Shown: positions 7,253 through 17,633 of the stretch, piece after piece
How positions within the stretch are numbered: position 1 is the first letter of the stretch
Layout: each line of letters begins with the position of its first letter
From: Paenibacillus xylanexedens
GTDB lineage: Bacteria > Bacillota > Bacilli > Paenibacillales > Paenibacillaceae
Reading direction: 5' to 3'
DNA length: 64,000 nucleotides
Assembly: GCF_001908275.1 (NCBI RefSeq)
Contig: NZ_CP018620.1
Coordinates: forward strand, 5,456,001 to 5,520,000
The notes under the pieces: generated by a model
Database searches by the model: none
What the model was told of the DNA's origin: nothing
Seen by the model: the letters and a program-made list of their open reading frames with translations, nothing else
Program-made: the position numbers and the translations under genes

Positions 7253-9358
7253 ATGCATTTTTTTCGCAATCGCAAGCTCGCTGTTAAGCTTGGACTTTTA
7301 CTCGGGATCGTATTACTCTGTTGTATTGGAGCCCTGATTGCATTTAATACCAAATCCATTTACGACAAAAGCCTCCAGTACGGCGAAACCGTTGCTGGAC
7401 AGGCAGCAAACCGGGCTACGAATGAGTTTATGACTGACATTAATCAGGTGAAAAACACGTTGGACACCATGAGTACCACGTTATTGGATGCAGCTCAGAA
7501 CGGATCACTCAACCGTGAAGAAGTCGTCAGACTCCTTGAACAATATCTGAAGAAGGACGAGAAAGTTTTTGGCTTTTATACGGGCTGGGAACCAAATGCC
7601 TTTGATGGAAACGATGCGGAGCACATCAACAAAAAAGAATATGATGATGCTACGGGTCGATTCGTTCCATACGTTATACGTGATGGCAACTCCCTGCATT
7701 TTGAGCCTATGCCCACTTATGAGGGAAGCGGTGAAACTAGTACTTACTATCAGCAGCCAAAGAAAACCAAATCCATCTATTGGTCCGAGCCTGTTACCTA
7801 CACGGTTGGCGGAAAAGAAACACTACTCGTTTCGATTGTCCTCCCTCTATTAGATGAAAACAAAAAATTCTTGGGCATTGTTGGGGCCGACTTTACCATT
7901 GATCGTTTTCAGCAAAATATAGCATCACTTAATCCGGATCAAGGTTATGCCATGCTTATTACTAGTGAAGGACAGATTGCTGCACACGGCTCCAAACCGG
8001 AACTGGCTCATGAAGGAGCCGTAATTCCATCTGAGATGAAGACGATCATTCAGCGTATACAATCTGGTGAGTCTCAGTTTTACGCTACAGACCCTGAAGT
8101 AGGGGAAGAACTGTTTATTGCCGAGCCTGCCAAGTTACAAGGAACAGATTCAAACTGGTACCTTGTATCGGCGCTGCCAAAGAGCCATATCCTTCAACCC
8201 TTTTATGACAGCTTGAACTGGTCCATACTGATTGCCGCACTGGCAGTTCTTCTGCTTGCAGGTGTGGTTACCTACACCATCGTCTCCATTGTTAGACAGT
8301 TGAATCAAGTCAATATCGTCGCTGGACAGCTGGCTGGCGGAGATTTGACACAAAAGTTACCTGTACGATCCAAAGATGAATTTGGCATCATGGCGGGTCA
8401 TATGAATCAGATGATGGATACCCTGCGTCATACCATATCGGTTATATCCGAACATGCTTTATCTGTCGGCTCCACCTCTCAACAGTTGACCGCAGGTGCC
8501 GAAGAAACAGGTAAAGCAGCCGAACTGATTGCATTAACAGGAGTCGAACTTGCAGATAAAGCAGGTAAACAGGTGCAGGAGCTGCAAGAGTCCTCCCGTT
8601 CCATGAATGAAATATCTGCAGGGATCGGAAGAATTGCAAAGGCCGCCTCCGATGTATCCGATTCATCGCGAACTGTGGCCGAACGAACAACCATCGGAAC
8701 TGATAAGATTCAGTCCGCCATGCGTATGGTCGATAGTGCCACTTCTTCTGTGCAGACGTCGATGACCGCACTGGAGAATTTCCGCCAACGTTCGGAAGAG
8801 ATTGGCCATATTACAGGCATGATCACGGAAGTTAGCCGTCAAACCAACCTACTTGCCCTTAATGCTTCCATTGAAGCATCGCGAGCAGGTGAACACGGGC
8901 GCGGATTCGGTGTTGTTGCTTCCGAGATTCGTAATCTGGCTGAACAATCCAGAGTATCAGCAGCGCAGATTGCAGAGTTAATTCATAGCGTTCAGCAAGA
9001 GGTCCTTTCTCTCGTTGGAAATATGGAACATGGGAATGCCGAGGTGAGCCATATAGCGGAAGTGATTAATGAGAGTGGTGAACTATTCCTCTCGATTTCA
9101 TCACAGATTTCAGATGTTAATGAGCAGATTGAGCATGTCTCAGCCATTGCGCAGCAGATGTCAGCTGGATCACAACAGGTTGATGCCACGTTAGTGCAAC
9201 TCAAAACCATTGGTCATGAGACAGCAGATCACGCAACTCGTGTTGCCTCTGCCTCTGAAGAACAACTCGCATCCATGGAAGAGATTACGGCGGCATCTGC
9301 CTCACTGGCTAATCTTACCCAGGAACTATTAGAGCTGATTCAACGCTTCAAAACCTAA
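7253..9358 (+). CDS. Methyl-accepting chemotaxis protein (dCache receptor)
   Basis: A 701-residue membrane receptor. The first transmembrane helix (about 10-31) is followed by a ~280-residue extracellular dCache-like sensor (residues ~35-310; conserved FYTGWEP and WYLVSALP strands), a second transmembrane helix (~325-347), a HAMP domain (~348-400) and the cytoplasmic signalling coiled coil. The hairpin tip that contacts CheA/CheW is clear (NLLALNASIEASRAGEHGRG). It should steer flagellar motion toward or away from a small ligand that cannot be predicted. The ATG is preceded by GAGGGGG. No chemotaxis operon is adjacent, so it is an orphan receptor gene. Confidence 0.93.
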   Translation: MHFFRNRKLAVKLGLLLGIVLLCCIGALIAFNTKSIYDKSLQYGETVAGQAANRATNEFMTDINQVKNTLDTMSTTLLDAAQNGSLNREEVVRLLEQYLKKDEKVFGFYTGWEPNAFDGNDAEHINKKEYDDATGRFVPYVIRDGNSLHFEPMPTYEGSGETSTYYQQPKKTKSIYWSEPVTYTVGGKETLLVSIVLPLLDENKKFLGIVGADFTIDRFQQNIASLNPDQGYAMLITSEGQIAAHGSKPELAHEGAVIPSEMKTIIQRIQSGESQFYATDPEVGEELFIAEPAKLQGTDSNWYLVSALPKSHILQPFYDSLNWSILIAALAVLLLAGVVTYTIVSIVRQLNQVNIVAGQLAGGDLTQKLPVRSKDEFGIMAGHMNQMMDTLRHTISVISEHALSVGSTSQQLTAGAEETGKAAELIALTGVELADKAGKQVQELQESSRSMNEISAGIGRIAKAASDVSDSSRTVAERTTIGTDKIQSAMRMVDSATSSVQTSMTALENFRQRSEEIGHITGMITEVSRQTNLLALNASIEASRAGEHGRGFGVVASEIRNLAEQSRVSAAQIAELIHSVQQEVLSLVGNMEHGNAEVSHIAEVINESGELFLSISSQISDVNEQIEHVSAIAQQMSAGSQQVDATLVQLKTIGHETADHATRVASASEEQLASMEEITAASASLANLTQELLELIQRFKT

Positions 9359-9389
9359 TGTAGAAGACCTCCAATACGACTAATCATTC

Positions 9390-9430
9390 AGGTCACCCTA
9401 TGCACCTCAGCATGGAGGTGGCCTGCTTAT
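9390..9430 (+). terminator. Possible terminator after the chemoreceptor
   Basis: AGGTCACC pairs with GGTGGCCT (one G-T pair), with a weakly T-rich tail. Confidence 0.4.
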
Positions 9431-9549
9431 TTTGGCTTACAACTCATGAAATGTGCTTCAATATCGCATGATATATAGCATAATGCATGGCAGAATGGCA
9501 AATTTCGACCATTACTTGTATTTCTCAGGCATGCAAACCCGCCTTTTTA

Positions 9550-9558
9550 TGCTATAAT
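9550..9558 (+). promoter_or_regulatory. Extended -10 promoter of the PBP gene
   Basis: TGCTATAAT is a perfect extended -10 element, 30 bp upstream of the start codon. No clear -35 box is seen. Confidence 0.5.
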
Positions 9559-9587
9559 AAGTGCTGTTAAAAGGAGGAAGACACTGA

Positions 9588-12500
9588 ATGGTTGATGTTA
9601 ATAAGAAAAAGCCCGATGAACAGCCTGTACGCAAACGCAGCTTTGCCCGCAGACTGGGAAGTTTCGTCAAATGGATGGTTGTCCTTGGATTTATGGGGGC
9701 ACTATTTGTAGGCGGTGCTTTGATGGGATACGTCAGTTCCATTGTGAAAGACGAGCCTGTCCGTTCAAGGGCCCTGATTGAACAAAAAGTCAGCGAAAAC
9801 TCCATCACAGGCTTTGCTTACTTTGCCGACGGCAGTCCGATCGGTCAATTACGTACGGAAGAAGACAGGCGTCCGGTCACTACGGACCAGATCCCACAAA
9901 AGGTTATTGATGCTGTCATTTCGATTGAAGACAATCATTTTTACGAACATAAAGGTGTAGACATGAGCGGGACACTACGTGCCGTGAAACAAAAAGTGCT
10001 GAAAGAATCAGTACAAACCGGCGGTAGTACACTGACTCAGCAATTGGCGCGTCGTGTGTTTTTGAATCTGGATCGCACGGAAGATCGGAAAGTGAAAGAA
10101 ATCTTGCTCTCACTCCGACTCGAACGTTTCCTGACCAAAGACGAGATTATGACAGCCTATCTGAACAAAGTTCCTTTTGGTAATGGTTCCAGCGGATACA
10201 ACGTTTACGGAATCAAAGCGGCCGCCAAAGGATTGTTCAATATTAACGATCTAGAAAAAATCAACATCGCTCAGGCTGCTTATCTTGCTGGATTGCCACA
10301 ACTCCCCTCCTCTTACTCTGCCTTTAACGGTAAAGGCGATTTTGTAGAGGAAAATTTTGACCGCGCAATCAACCGTCAGCATCTGGTATTACGCCGTATG
10401 CTTGAACTGGGCAAAATCAATCAGTCCGAGCATGACGAAGCTCTAGCTTTTGATATCAAAAGCTCACTCGCTCCGAAGACCATCAAGGCTTACAACACTT
10501 ATCCATATCTTATGATGGAAACGGAACGACAAGCTGCACAGATTTTGATGAAACAGATGAATTCCGACACAGCTGAATCTACAGACAAAGCTACGGATGC
10601 AGACACACCTCAGAAGGAAAGCAGTGCATTATTAGAGGAAGCTCAGACGCAACTGCGGACAGGTGGATATCGTATATACACGACCATCAACAAAAGTATC
10701 TACAAAACGATGCGTACCATTGCGGAAGATGACAGCAATTTCTCAGTAGATGATCCTGTCAAAGGAAAAGAACAAACTGCTGCCATGCTGATTAATCACA
10801 AAACCGGTGCTATTCTGGGTATGATTGAGGGCCGGGATTTCCAGGATGAACAGATGAACTACGCAACGCAGATGATACGTCAGCCAGGTTCAACGATGAA
10901 ACCTATAGCCGCTTATCTTCCTGCGCTAGATGAAGGTCTTGTTCAGCCAGCTTCAATTATTGATGACTCACCGATCATTCTCAAAAATGGTCCGAGCGGC
11001 TACCACATTGCCAAGAATGCCAACAACCGGTATCAGGGACTGGTCACTGCGCGCAGAGCACTGAATTATTCTCTTAATATACCGGCTCTGAAGTTGTTTA
11101 ATGAAGAAGTAGGGATCGAGAAGGCTTGGACCTTCGCCAAAAAACTGGGGATTACCACCATTCAGAAGGAAGACTATCAGGCTCAGACCGGTGTTCTCGG
11201 TGGTCTCCAATACGGTGTAACCGTTGAAGAATTAACCAGTGCCTATGGTGCTATCGCCAATAATGGTGTATATAACGATTCTTACATGATTAGCAAAATT
11301 GTAGATTCCAAAGGAAACATCGTTTATAAACATGATACTGAACCTGTCCAAGCCTTCTCGGAGCAGACAGCATACCTGATGACCGATATGCTGCGGACCG
11401 TTATTACAGAAGGAACGGCAGATAAAGTACGTGAAAATTACAAATATTCCAAGAGTGTGCCAATCGTAGGTAAAACAGGTTCCACTCAAAACTACGCAGA
11501 TGTCTGGTTTGAAGGTTATACCCCAGATGTCACACTTGGCGTGTGGGTTGGATACAAACAGCCAGTGAATACGCTGGAAAGTAAATCACAGAGAAAACGT
11601 GCGCAGCAACTGTGGTCGAAAATCCTGAACGAAGTGATCGATACGCAAAAAGATCTGTTCGTTACGGATTCATTCAAAAAACCGTCTGGCATCGAAACGC
11701 GCACGGTGTCTGCATACAGTGGCAAGTTGCCAACATCCATGACTGACAAATTTGTTACGGATATTTTCAACAGCAAGTTTGTGCCGAAGGATAGCGATGA
11801 CGGTGTAGCCAAAGCCAGGTACATTACTTACAATGGTGTAAACTATATTCCGCGTGACGGAACACCTTCGGACATGTTGAAGGAAAAAACAGTAATCAAG
11901 CGTAAAAAACCAATCTCGGATCTCATCAAAGAATTGCAAAATGCATTCTCACGTATGAGTCGACATGAGTCACTTGCTTATTATCTTCCTGAAGATGCTG
12001 GTGCAGACATGCCAACACAGATTGATCCAAGGACAGATAACGGCAAAGCTCCTGATGCACCAGGCAACGTACGCATCTCAACCTCGGGTGACAGAGCTGT
12101 CATTACATTTAATGCCACACCTGAAAATGATGTCGTGGGTTATCGTCTGTACCGTTCTGTAAACGGTGGAGGATTCCAGAACCAGGGTCAGGTTGTCCTG
12201 ACTGGTGAATCCAGATCATTCTCTGCATATGCAGCGCAAGGCGGTAACTTCGCCTTCTATGTAACGGCAGTGGATGTTGCCGGCAGAGAGTCTGCTCCTA
12301 GCGCTACAGTAAATAGTGCTGGTGTAGCTCCTCCTGTGGAAGAAGAGATTGATGAACCGATTGAAGTTCCAGGTACAGTCGTTACGCCGGGAGAAACGCA
12401 GACCGATAATACAACAACGACAGCCCCAGGCACACCTGGTCAAGTCAGCGTATCTGCCCTCACTCAAGGACTGCGTATTCAATGGGCGTCCAGTCCAAAC

Positions 12501-12683
12501 GCAGATAGTTATACTGTATATTACAGTGAAACAGGCTCGGCTCCTTATACCAAAATCGGAACAACAGCGGGAAATACCATGGATTATGGAGTACCCGCAT
12601 CGACCAGTGGATGGTTCAAGGTATCTGCCAGCAACAGTGCGGGTGAATCCGAACCTTCTGCAGCCATACATTTTCTACCCTGA
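9588..12683 (+). CDS. Class A penicillin-binding protein (PBP1A type) with C-terminal FN3 domains
   Basis: A 1031-residue bifunctional peptidoglycan synthase. It has a short cytoplasmic N-terminus, one transmembrane anchor (~28-50), a glycosyltransferase-51 domain (catalytic Glu in EDNHFYEHKG, then TGGSTLTQQLAR), a linker and a transpeptidase domain with all three motifs: STMK (active Ser), SLN and KTGST. From about residue 790 the chain continues into two fibronectin-III-like modules joined by a Thr/Pro-rich linker. These C-terminal FN3 modules are common in Bacilli PBPs and presumably bind wall polymers. The start has AAAAGGAGGA. A double terminator follows. Confidence 0.95.
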   Translation: MVDVNKKKPDEQPVRKRSFARRLGSFVKWMVVLGFMGALFVGGALMGYVSSIVKDEPVRSRALIEQKVSENSITGFAYFADGSPIGQLRTEEDRRPVTTDQIPQKVIDAVISIEDNHFYEHKGVDMSGTLRAVKQKVLKESVQTGGSTLTQQLARRVFLNLDRTEDRKVKEILLSLRLERFLTKDEIMTAYLNKVPFGNGSSGYNVYGIKAAAKGLFNINDLEKINIAQAAYLAGLPQLPSSYSAFNGKGDFVEENFDRAINRQHLVLRRMLELGKINQSEHDEALAFDIKSSLAPKTIKAYNTYPYLMMETERQAAQILMKQMNSDTAESTDKATDADTPQKESSALLEEAQTQLRTGGYRIYTTINKSIYKTMRTIAEDDSNFSVDDPVKGKEQTAAMLINHKTGAILGMIEGRDFQDEQMNYATQMIRQPGSTMKPIAAYLPALDEGLVQPASIIDDSPIILKNGPSGYHIAKNANNRYQGLVTARRALNYSLNIPALKLFNEEVGIEKAWTFAKKLGITTIQKEDYQAQTGVLGGLQYGVTVEELTSAYGAIANNGVYNDSYMISKIVDSKGNIVYKHDTEPVQAFSEQTAYLMTDMLRTVITEGTADKVRENYKYSKSVPIVGKTGSTQNYADVWFEGYTPDVTLGVWVGYKQPVNTLESKSQRKRAQQLWSKILNEVIDTQKDLFVTDSFKKPSGIETRTVSAYSGKLPTSMTDKFVTDIFNSKFVPKDSDDGVAKARYITYNGVNYIPRDGTPSDMLKEKTVIKRKKPISDLIKELQNAFSRMSRHESLAYYLPEDAGADMPTQIDPRTDNGKAPDAPGNVRISTSGDRAVITFNATPENDVVGYRLYRSVNGGGFQNQGQVVLTGESRSFSAYAAQGGNFAFYVTAVDVAGRESAPSATVNSAGVAPPVEEEIDEPIEVPGTVVTPGETQTDNTTTTAPGTPGQVSVSALTQGLRIQWASSPNADSYTVYYSETGSAPYTKIGTTAGNTMDYGVPASTSGWFKVSASNSAGESEPSAAIHFLP

Positions 12684-12705
12684 TTCAGGCATAGCGTTCC
12701 AAAAC

Positions 12706-12746
12706 AAGCCGCATCCTCAGACTGTATCTGAGTGTGCGGCTTTTTA
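12706..12746 (+). terminator. Intrinsic terminator of the PBP gene
   Basis: AAGCCGCA and TGCGGCTT form the base of a long stem with an inner CTCAG/CTGAG pairing, then TTTTT. Confidence 0.88.
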
Positions 12747-12764
12747 TTTGTATTTACAGCAGCC

Positions 12765-12804
12765 AAAAAGCCTGCTTCATGCCATTGGCATAAAGCAGGC
12801 TTTT
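12765..12804. terminator. Bidirectional terminator between PBP and acsA
   Basis: AAAGCCTGCTT / AAGCAGGCTTT with an inner ATGCC/GGCAT stem, flanked by A and T runs. It can stop both the plus-strand PBP transcript and the minus-strand acsA transcript. Confidence 0.85.
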
Positions 12805-12921
12805 ACAATCCATTTTAATGGGTAGAGTCACTGTATTTGGCTTCGTAGAGTATTAACTTCTCCCCACAGTCATTCGTATCACCATCGATACCAACACATT
12901 GATGATCCTAGCACTGTCGCG

Positions 12922-14646
12922 TTAGTCTTCAATGGTGGATAGATCTCCTGTTGGCAGATCAAGCTCCCAGGCCTTCAGCACACGGCGCATGATCTTGCCG
13001 GAACGTGTCTTGGGCAGTTTATCCTTGAACTCAATCTCACGCGGAGCAGCGTGGGCAGACAGGCCCTCTTTGACAAAACGATAGATCTCTTCTTTCAGCT
13101 CCGGTGTCGCCTCATATCCTTCACGAAGCGCCACAAAGGCCTTGATGATCTCCCCACGTGTCACATCCGGCTTACCGATTACACCCGCCTCTGCTACCGC
13201 AGGATGCTCCACAAGCTTGCTCTCGACCTCAAAGGGGCCGATACGCTCGCCTGACGAATTAATCACATCATCAATACGTCCCTGGAACCAGAAATATCCT
13301 TCTTCATCCATATAAGCGGAGTCACCGGATACATACCAGCCCGTAAGCCTGAAATACTCCTCGTATTTCACCGGGTTATTCCAGATCTTCGCCATCATGG
13401 ATGGCCAAGGTGCCCGTATGGCCAGATTACCCATACTGTACGGCGGTAATTCCTGCCCGCGATCATCAATAATCGCTGCATCGATTCCAGGCAACGGACG
13501 TCCCATGGAGCCAGGCTTAATCGGCATTCCGGGATAGTTACAGATCAGCTGTGCACCTGTTTCCGTCATCCACCATGTATCATGAATCCGCTGACCATAG
13601 GCTTTCCACCCCCAACGAACAACCTCCGGATTGAGCGGTTCACCGACAGACATGACATGACGCAGACTGCTCAGATCATGCTGGGCAATGGTCTCTTCTC
13701 CCGCTCCCATCAGCATACGGAAGGCCGTTGGCGCACTGTACCAGACCGTGACTTTGTTCTTCTGGATGGTGCTGTACCAATCTTGAGGACTGAAACGACC
13801 ACCCCGTATCACATTGGTTACTCCGTTGAGCCATGGAGCAAAGATACCGTAAGAGGTGCCCGTCACCCAACCAGGGTCAGCAGTGCACCAGTATACATCA
13901 TCCTCACGTAAATCCAGAACAACCTTACCTGTATAATAGTGCTGAATCATGGCATTTTGAACATGGTACACCCCTTTGGGTTTACCCGTAGAGCCTGAGG
14001 TATAATGAATAAGCAAACCATCCTCACGATTCAGCCACTCTACTTCCATCTCATCCGAAGCGGCAGACATCTCTGCATCAAAATCGATGAGTCCCTCCTC
14101 AGTCTGCGCGCCCCCACCCACAATAAATATATGTTTGAGCTCGGGCAATTCGGAACGTTTGATGCGTTTTAGCAATTCCGGAGTGGTGACGAGCGCTACT
14201 GCTCCGCTATCCTCCAGCCGATCCTTCACAGCCGTTTCCATAAAAGCTTCGAACAACGGGCCCGCGATGGCTCCAGCTTTCAATATACCCAGGAGACTAA
14301 AATACAGCTCAGGACTTCGAGGCATAAAAATAAACACTCGTTCCCCTTTGGCTATGCCATATTTGCGGAGAACGTTCCCGAACCGACTCGACTGTTCACT
14401 CAGATCAGCAAAAGTATAGGACTCTTCACGTGAAGCATCGCTATACAATAAAGCGGTTTTTCCGCCCCTTCCTTCCAGTACATGACGATCAATCGCTTCA
14501 TGCGCCATGTTTACTTTTCCGCTGGCGTGCCACGTAAAGTGCCTTTCCACCGATTCCCAATCGAACCGGCTTCTCGCCTCCGTGTAATCGCCCAGATTAG
14601 ATTCAGACACAACCGTTTGCAGCATCTCACCATGTGCTTGACTCAT
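12922..14646 (-). CDS. acsA: Acetyl-CoA synthetase (AMP-forming)
   Basis: A 574-residue cytoplasmic enzyme that activates acetate to acetyl-CoA through acetyl-AMP; the length equals B. subtilis AcsA (572). Motifs: the P-loop-like YTSGSTGKPKG, the adenylation core WWMTETGAQ, the hinge region GRIDDVINSSGERIGP, and the C-terminal catalytic lysine in KTRSGKIMRR, which is the residue acetylated by AcuA. The start has AAGGAGG 9 nt upstream. It is divergent from acuA, the same arrangement as in B. subtilis. A cre-like site lies between promoter and start, so CcpA repression on preferred sugars is expected. Confidence 0.96.
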   Translation of the reverse strand: MSQAHGEMLQTVVSESNLGDYTEARSRFDWESVERHFTWHASGKVNMAHEAIDRHVLEGRGGKTALLYSDASREESYTFADLSEQSSRFGNVLRKYGIAKGERVFIFMPRSPELYFSLLGILKAGAIAGPLFEAFMETAVKDRLEDSGAVALVTTPELLKRIKRSELPELKHIFIVGGGAQTEEGLIDFDAEMSAASDEMEVEWLNREDGLLIHYTSGSTGKPKGVYHVQNAMIQHYYTGKVVLDLREDDVYWCTADPGWVTGTSYGIFAPWLNGVTNVIRGGRFSPQDWYSTIQKNKVTVWYSAPTAFRMLMGAGEETIAQHDLSSLRHVMSVGEPLNPEVVRWGWKAYGQRIHDTWWMTETGAQLICNYPGMPIKPGSMGRPLPGIDAAIIDDRGQELPPYSMGNLAIRAPWPSMMAKIWNNPVKYEEYFRLTGWYVSGDSAYMDEEGYFWFQGRIDDVINSSGERIGPFEVESKLVEHPAVAEAGVIGKPDVTRGEIIKAFVALREGYEATPELKEEIYRFVKEGLSAHAAPREIEFKDKLPKTRSGKIMRRVLKAWELDLPTGDLSTIED

Positions 14647-14726
14647 GCTTGCCAGCCTCCTTCAACTCGACATTTCGATTCCCGTTAGGGGTCACTTCTC
14701 ATTGCCTTTGTGTTGACTGAACTTCC

Positions 14727-14740
14727 AGTTAGCGCTTACA
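14727..14740 (-). promoter_or_regulatory. cre-like CcpA operator of acsA
   Basis: On the minus strand TGTAAGCGCTAACT fits the cre consensus TGNAANCGNWWNCA with one mismatch at the last position. It lies about 40-50 bp downstream of the predicted acsA transcription start, a road-block position. ccpA is located 3 kb away. Confidence 0.6.
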
Positions 14741-14784
14741 TTAGTAGAGAGAACTTCTCATCATGTACTTGCTCGGCCAAACAG

Positions 14785-14813
14785 ATGTTAACTATACTGT
14801 ATTGAATTGTGAA
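14785..14813 (-). promoter_or_regulatory. Predicted acsA promoter
   Basis: On the minus strand TTCACA (14813-14808) and TAACAT (14790-14785) are spaced by 17 bp. The match is moderate. Confidence 0.45.
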
Positions 14814-14942
14814 CATTTTTTGTCTACGCAATTATAGCAAATCTTTTCAATTGTCGTCTATGGCTTTTCAATTTTTTGGATTTTTGCTATAGCGTTCTTT
14901 TTGGAACAACCTCTATAAGTAGGAAAGAGAGGAGCATGAACC

Positions 14943-15575
14943 ATGGAACATATCAAAGAACATCATATGCGTTCCATCTTCAAGTACGGCCACCGAATTA
15001 CTGTTGAAGGCCCCGTGCAGGCCGAGGAGATAACCCGTCTTGCCTTCCATCCGGATCTGGATGCCTTTCGGCGCCCAACGGAGCAGCAAGAAGCTCTGGC
15101 CGAGATCGCAGCATTGCCTGAAGGGCGAATTATCATTGCACATGAAAATGAAACGATTATCGGCTATGTAACCTTTCACTATGCGGATGATTGTGAACGC
15201 TGGTCCGAGGGCAATATGACTGATCTGATAGAGCTTGGGGCAATCGAGGTTGCGGACGACTATCGCTCGCTTGGCATTGGACGTGAGATGTTACTTACCG
15301 CTTTGGAAGATAAATACATGGAGAACTACATTATTTTCACCACAGAATATTATTGGCATTGGGATCTGAAGGGCAGCGGACTAAACGTATGGGATTATCG
15401 CAAAATGATGGAGAGGCTGATGGAAACGATCGACATGACCTGGTATGCAACAGACGACCCCGAAATCTGTTCACATCCTGCGAACTGTTTGATGGTACGT
15501 ATCGGAAGTCAGGTGCCCATCACATCGGAAGAACAGTTTGATCGGGTACGCTTCCGCCATCGGTTCATGTACTAA
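14943..15575 (+). CDS. acuA: Acetyltransferase AcuA (GNAT)
   Basis: A 210-residue protein, identical in length to B. subtilis AcuA, which acetylates the catalytic lysine of AcsA and switches it off. A GNAT core is visible: strand-4 ELGAIEVADDYRSLGIGREML supplies the acetyl-CoA pyrophosphate loop (variant of Q/RxxGxG/A). The start ATG at 14943 has GAGGAG upstream. It is divergent from its substrate gene acsA. The acuB and acuC genes that follow acuA in Bacillus are absent; a terminator follows directly. Confidence 0.93.
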   Translation: MEHIKEHHMRSIFKYGHRITVEGPVQAEEITRLAFHPDLDAFRRPTEQQEALAEIAALPEGRIIIAHENETIIGYVTFHYADDCERWSEGNMTDLIELGAIEVADDYRSLGIGREMLLTALEDKYMENYIIFTTEYYWHWDLKGSGLNVWDYRKMMERLMETIDMTWYATDDPEICSHPANCLMVRIGSQVPITSEEQFDRVRFRHRFMY

Positions 15576-15609
15576 TTCGATGATCTGTTCGAAAAACGAT
15601 ATACATAAC

Positions 15610-15672
15610 AAAAACCGCCTCTCGCAGCGTTGCTCCATACCTCATGGAACAGCTAATCGAAGGCGGTTTTTC
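15610..15672. terminator. Bidirectional terminator between acuA and mtnN
   Basis: AAAAACCGCCT (left) pairs with AGGCGGTTTTT (right) around a long loop that itself contains CTCCAT/ATGGAA pairing. A and T runs on both sides. Confidence 0.8.
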
Positions 15673-15711
15673 ATGGATTTCGGATGGGTATTGCAATATA
15701 AGCTTATGTCA

Positions 15712-16407
15712 TTACATATTTTCTAACATATGCTCCACAATACGATGTGAACGCTGCGAAGATTCCACGGTAAATTCAGCAAAGTTAACATGCGCCGAAC
15801 CATCCGCTTTATCTGACATCCCACGCAGGACAACAAACGGTACTCGATTCATGTAACAGACCTGAGCAACTGCAGCCCCTTCCATCTCCGCACATGCACC
15901 GTCCATCTCAGTATATAACATGTTAACTGTATCTTTATTTGCAATAAATTGGTCTCCAGATAACACTTTACCGATCAGGTAATTGGCTCCCTGTGCTTTA
16001 CACGCTTCTTCAGCCAGTGTAATAAGCGAAGCCTCGGCAGGGAATGCAGATGTCTCCTGGTAAGGAATAACCCCGCGTGCGAACCCCAGTGGCGTTACAT
16101 CCATGTCGTGCTGAACACATACAGACGATATAACCATATCCCCAATGTTCAACTCCGGGTTAACTGCACCCGCAACACCTGTGAAGATAATCCGATTAAC
16201 CTGAAAACGATCAATCAAGATCTGCGTCGTAACCGCTGCATTTACTTTACCTACGCCAGATTTGCACACGACAATTTGCTTGCCAAGCCACTCACCTGCA
16301 ACGTATGTAATGCCGGTTTGTTTGACCGTCTCAAGCTGCTTCATACCTGCCAGCAAAAGCTCGACTTCCTCATCCATCGCTCCGATAATCCCAATCGTTT
16401 CACGCAT
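15712..16407 (-). CDS. mtnN: 5'-methylthioadenosine/S-adenosylhomocysteine nucleosidase
   Basis: A 231-residue cytoplasmic hydrolase that cleaves adenine from MTA and SAH in methionine salvage and in the activated methyl cycle. It starts ETIGIIGAMDEE, whose Glu (E12-type) is the catalytic acid. The purine/ribose-binding segment ACAEMEGAAVAQVC and the catalytic Asp in RGMSDKADG are in place. Start 16407 has AGGGGGT 8-10 nt upstream; the longer in-frame start at 16431 lacks a site. It lies upstream of ccpA's terminator side but is transcribed as a separate unit. Confidence 0.95.
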   Translation of the reverse strand: MRETIGIIGAMDEEVELLLAGMKQLETVKQTGITYVAGEWLGKQIVVCKSGVGKVNAAVTTQILIDRFQVNRIIFTGVAGAVNPELNIGDMVISSVCVQHDMDVTPLGFARGVIPYQETSAFPAEASLITLAEEACKAQGANYLIGKVLSGDQFIANKDTVNMLYTEMDGACAEMEGAAVAQVCYMNRVPFVVLRGMSDKADGSAHVNFAEFTVESSQRSHRIVEHMLENM

Positions 16408-16527
16408 CTTCCGATACCCCCTGTTTTTCATTTTTAAACTAATTCAGCACAAAAGCTCCGTCTCCGGAGCTTTCGCATATCCACTATGTAGAGAGAATGA
16501 CTTCTCCCTTACTGTATATAATCCCGA

Positions 16528-17541
16528 TTAAACTACATCTGCGTGACTTACAGACAGACGAAGAATCGTTTCATGCGGCAAAATAACCCGTGGGTTCTCC
16601 ACATTTTCTTTCTTCATCAACTTGGTCAGCAAACGCATCGCTACTGCGCCAAGGTCGTACATTGGCTGAGCCACTGTTGTCAACTGAGGACGCACCATGG
16701 AAGCCATACGGATGTTATCCACACTAATAATGGAGAAGTCATCCGGTACTTTCAGACCGTCATCCTGAATGCTGTGAATGGCACCAATGGCCATTTCATC
16801 TGTAGCAGCAAAGATAGCTGATGGTTTTTTCTTGAGTCCAAGGAAATATTTCATTGCTTCCACACCGGATTCATATCGATAGTTACCAATTCGAACAAGA
16901 TCCTCCTGGTATTCAATCCCCGCTGCTTCCAGTGCTTTTTTGTATCCTTGGAAACGGGCATATCCATTCGCCGGATCTTGCAGTGTACCACTGATCATCG
17001 CAATTTCCTTGTGTCCATGACGAATCAGGGTGTTTACCGCGTCAAACGCAGCCGCCTCATGATCAATATCCACTGAAGGAAATGTGCCCTTCTCATCACT
17101 TGTTGCACAAAGTACGATCGGCACAGCCGCAGACTGGAACGCCTGAATGTGTTCGTCCGTTACTGTTCCACCCATGAAGAGCAGTCCGTCTACTTGCTTT
17201 TCGAGCAACGTGTTAATAACACGAATTTCTTTTTCTTTCTTCTTATCTGCATTACACAAAATAATATTGTAGTGATACATATTCGCAATATCTTCAATTC
17301 CGCGGGCAATCTCCGCGAAGGTTGAGTTCGAAATATCCGGAATAACAACCCCGACCGTGGTTGTTTTCTTGCTTGCCAGACCTCTGGCTACCGCATTCGG
17401 ACGATATCCCAACCGTTCGATGGCTTCATATACTTTTTTCCGCGTTTGCGGTTTGACATTAGGGTTATTGTTAACTACCCGTGATACCGTTGCCATAGAC
17501 ACTCCAGCTTCACGTGCCACATCATAAATGGTTACCGTCAC
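16528..17541 (-). CDS. ccpA: Catabolite control protein A (LacI family)
   Basis: A ~337-residue global regulator of carbon catabolism. With HPr-Ser46-P as corepressor it binds cre sites. The N-terminal LacI helix-turn-helix ([20 protein letters not shown]) and hinge helix ([14 protein letters not shown]) are followed by the periplasmic-binding-protein-like core. The sequence is nearly colinear with B. subtilis CcpA. I prefer the GTG start at 17541, 9 nt after GGAG; the in-frame ATG at 17556 overlaps that site and has none of its own. The site map in this window offers one good target, upstream of acsA. Confidence 0.95.
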   Translation of the reverse strand: MTVTIYDVAREAGVSMATVSRVVNNNPNVKPQTRKKVYEAIERLGYRPNAVARGLASKKTTTVGVVIPDISNSTFAEIARGIEDIANMYHYNIILCNADKKKEKEIRVINTLLEKQVDGLLFMGGTVTDEHIQAFQSAAVPIVLCATSDEKGTFPSVDIDHEAAAFDAVNTLIRHGHKEIAMISGTLQDPANGYARFQGYKKALEAAGIEYQEDLVRIGNYRYESGVEAMKYFLGLKKKPSAIFAATDEMAIGAIHSIQDDGLKVPDDFSIISVDNIRMASMVRPQLTTVAQPMYDLGAVAMRLLTKLMKKENVENPRVILPHETILRLSVSHADVV

Positions 17542-17633
17542 AGTACTTCTCTCCATTACCAGTAAATTTTCATACCATTTTCATTAAGATTTATATTACG
17601 ACAAATTTTTGCATTAATCAATTAAAATAGGCT

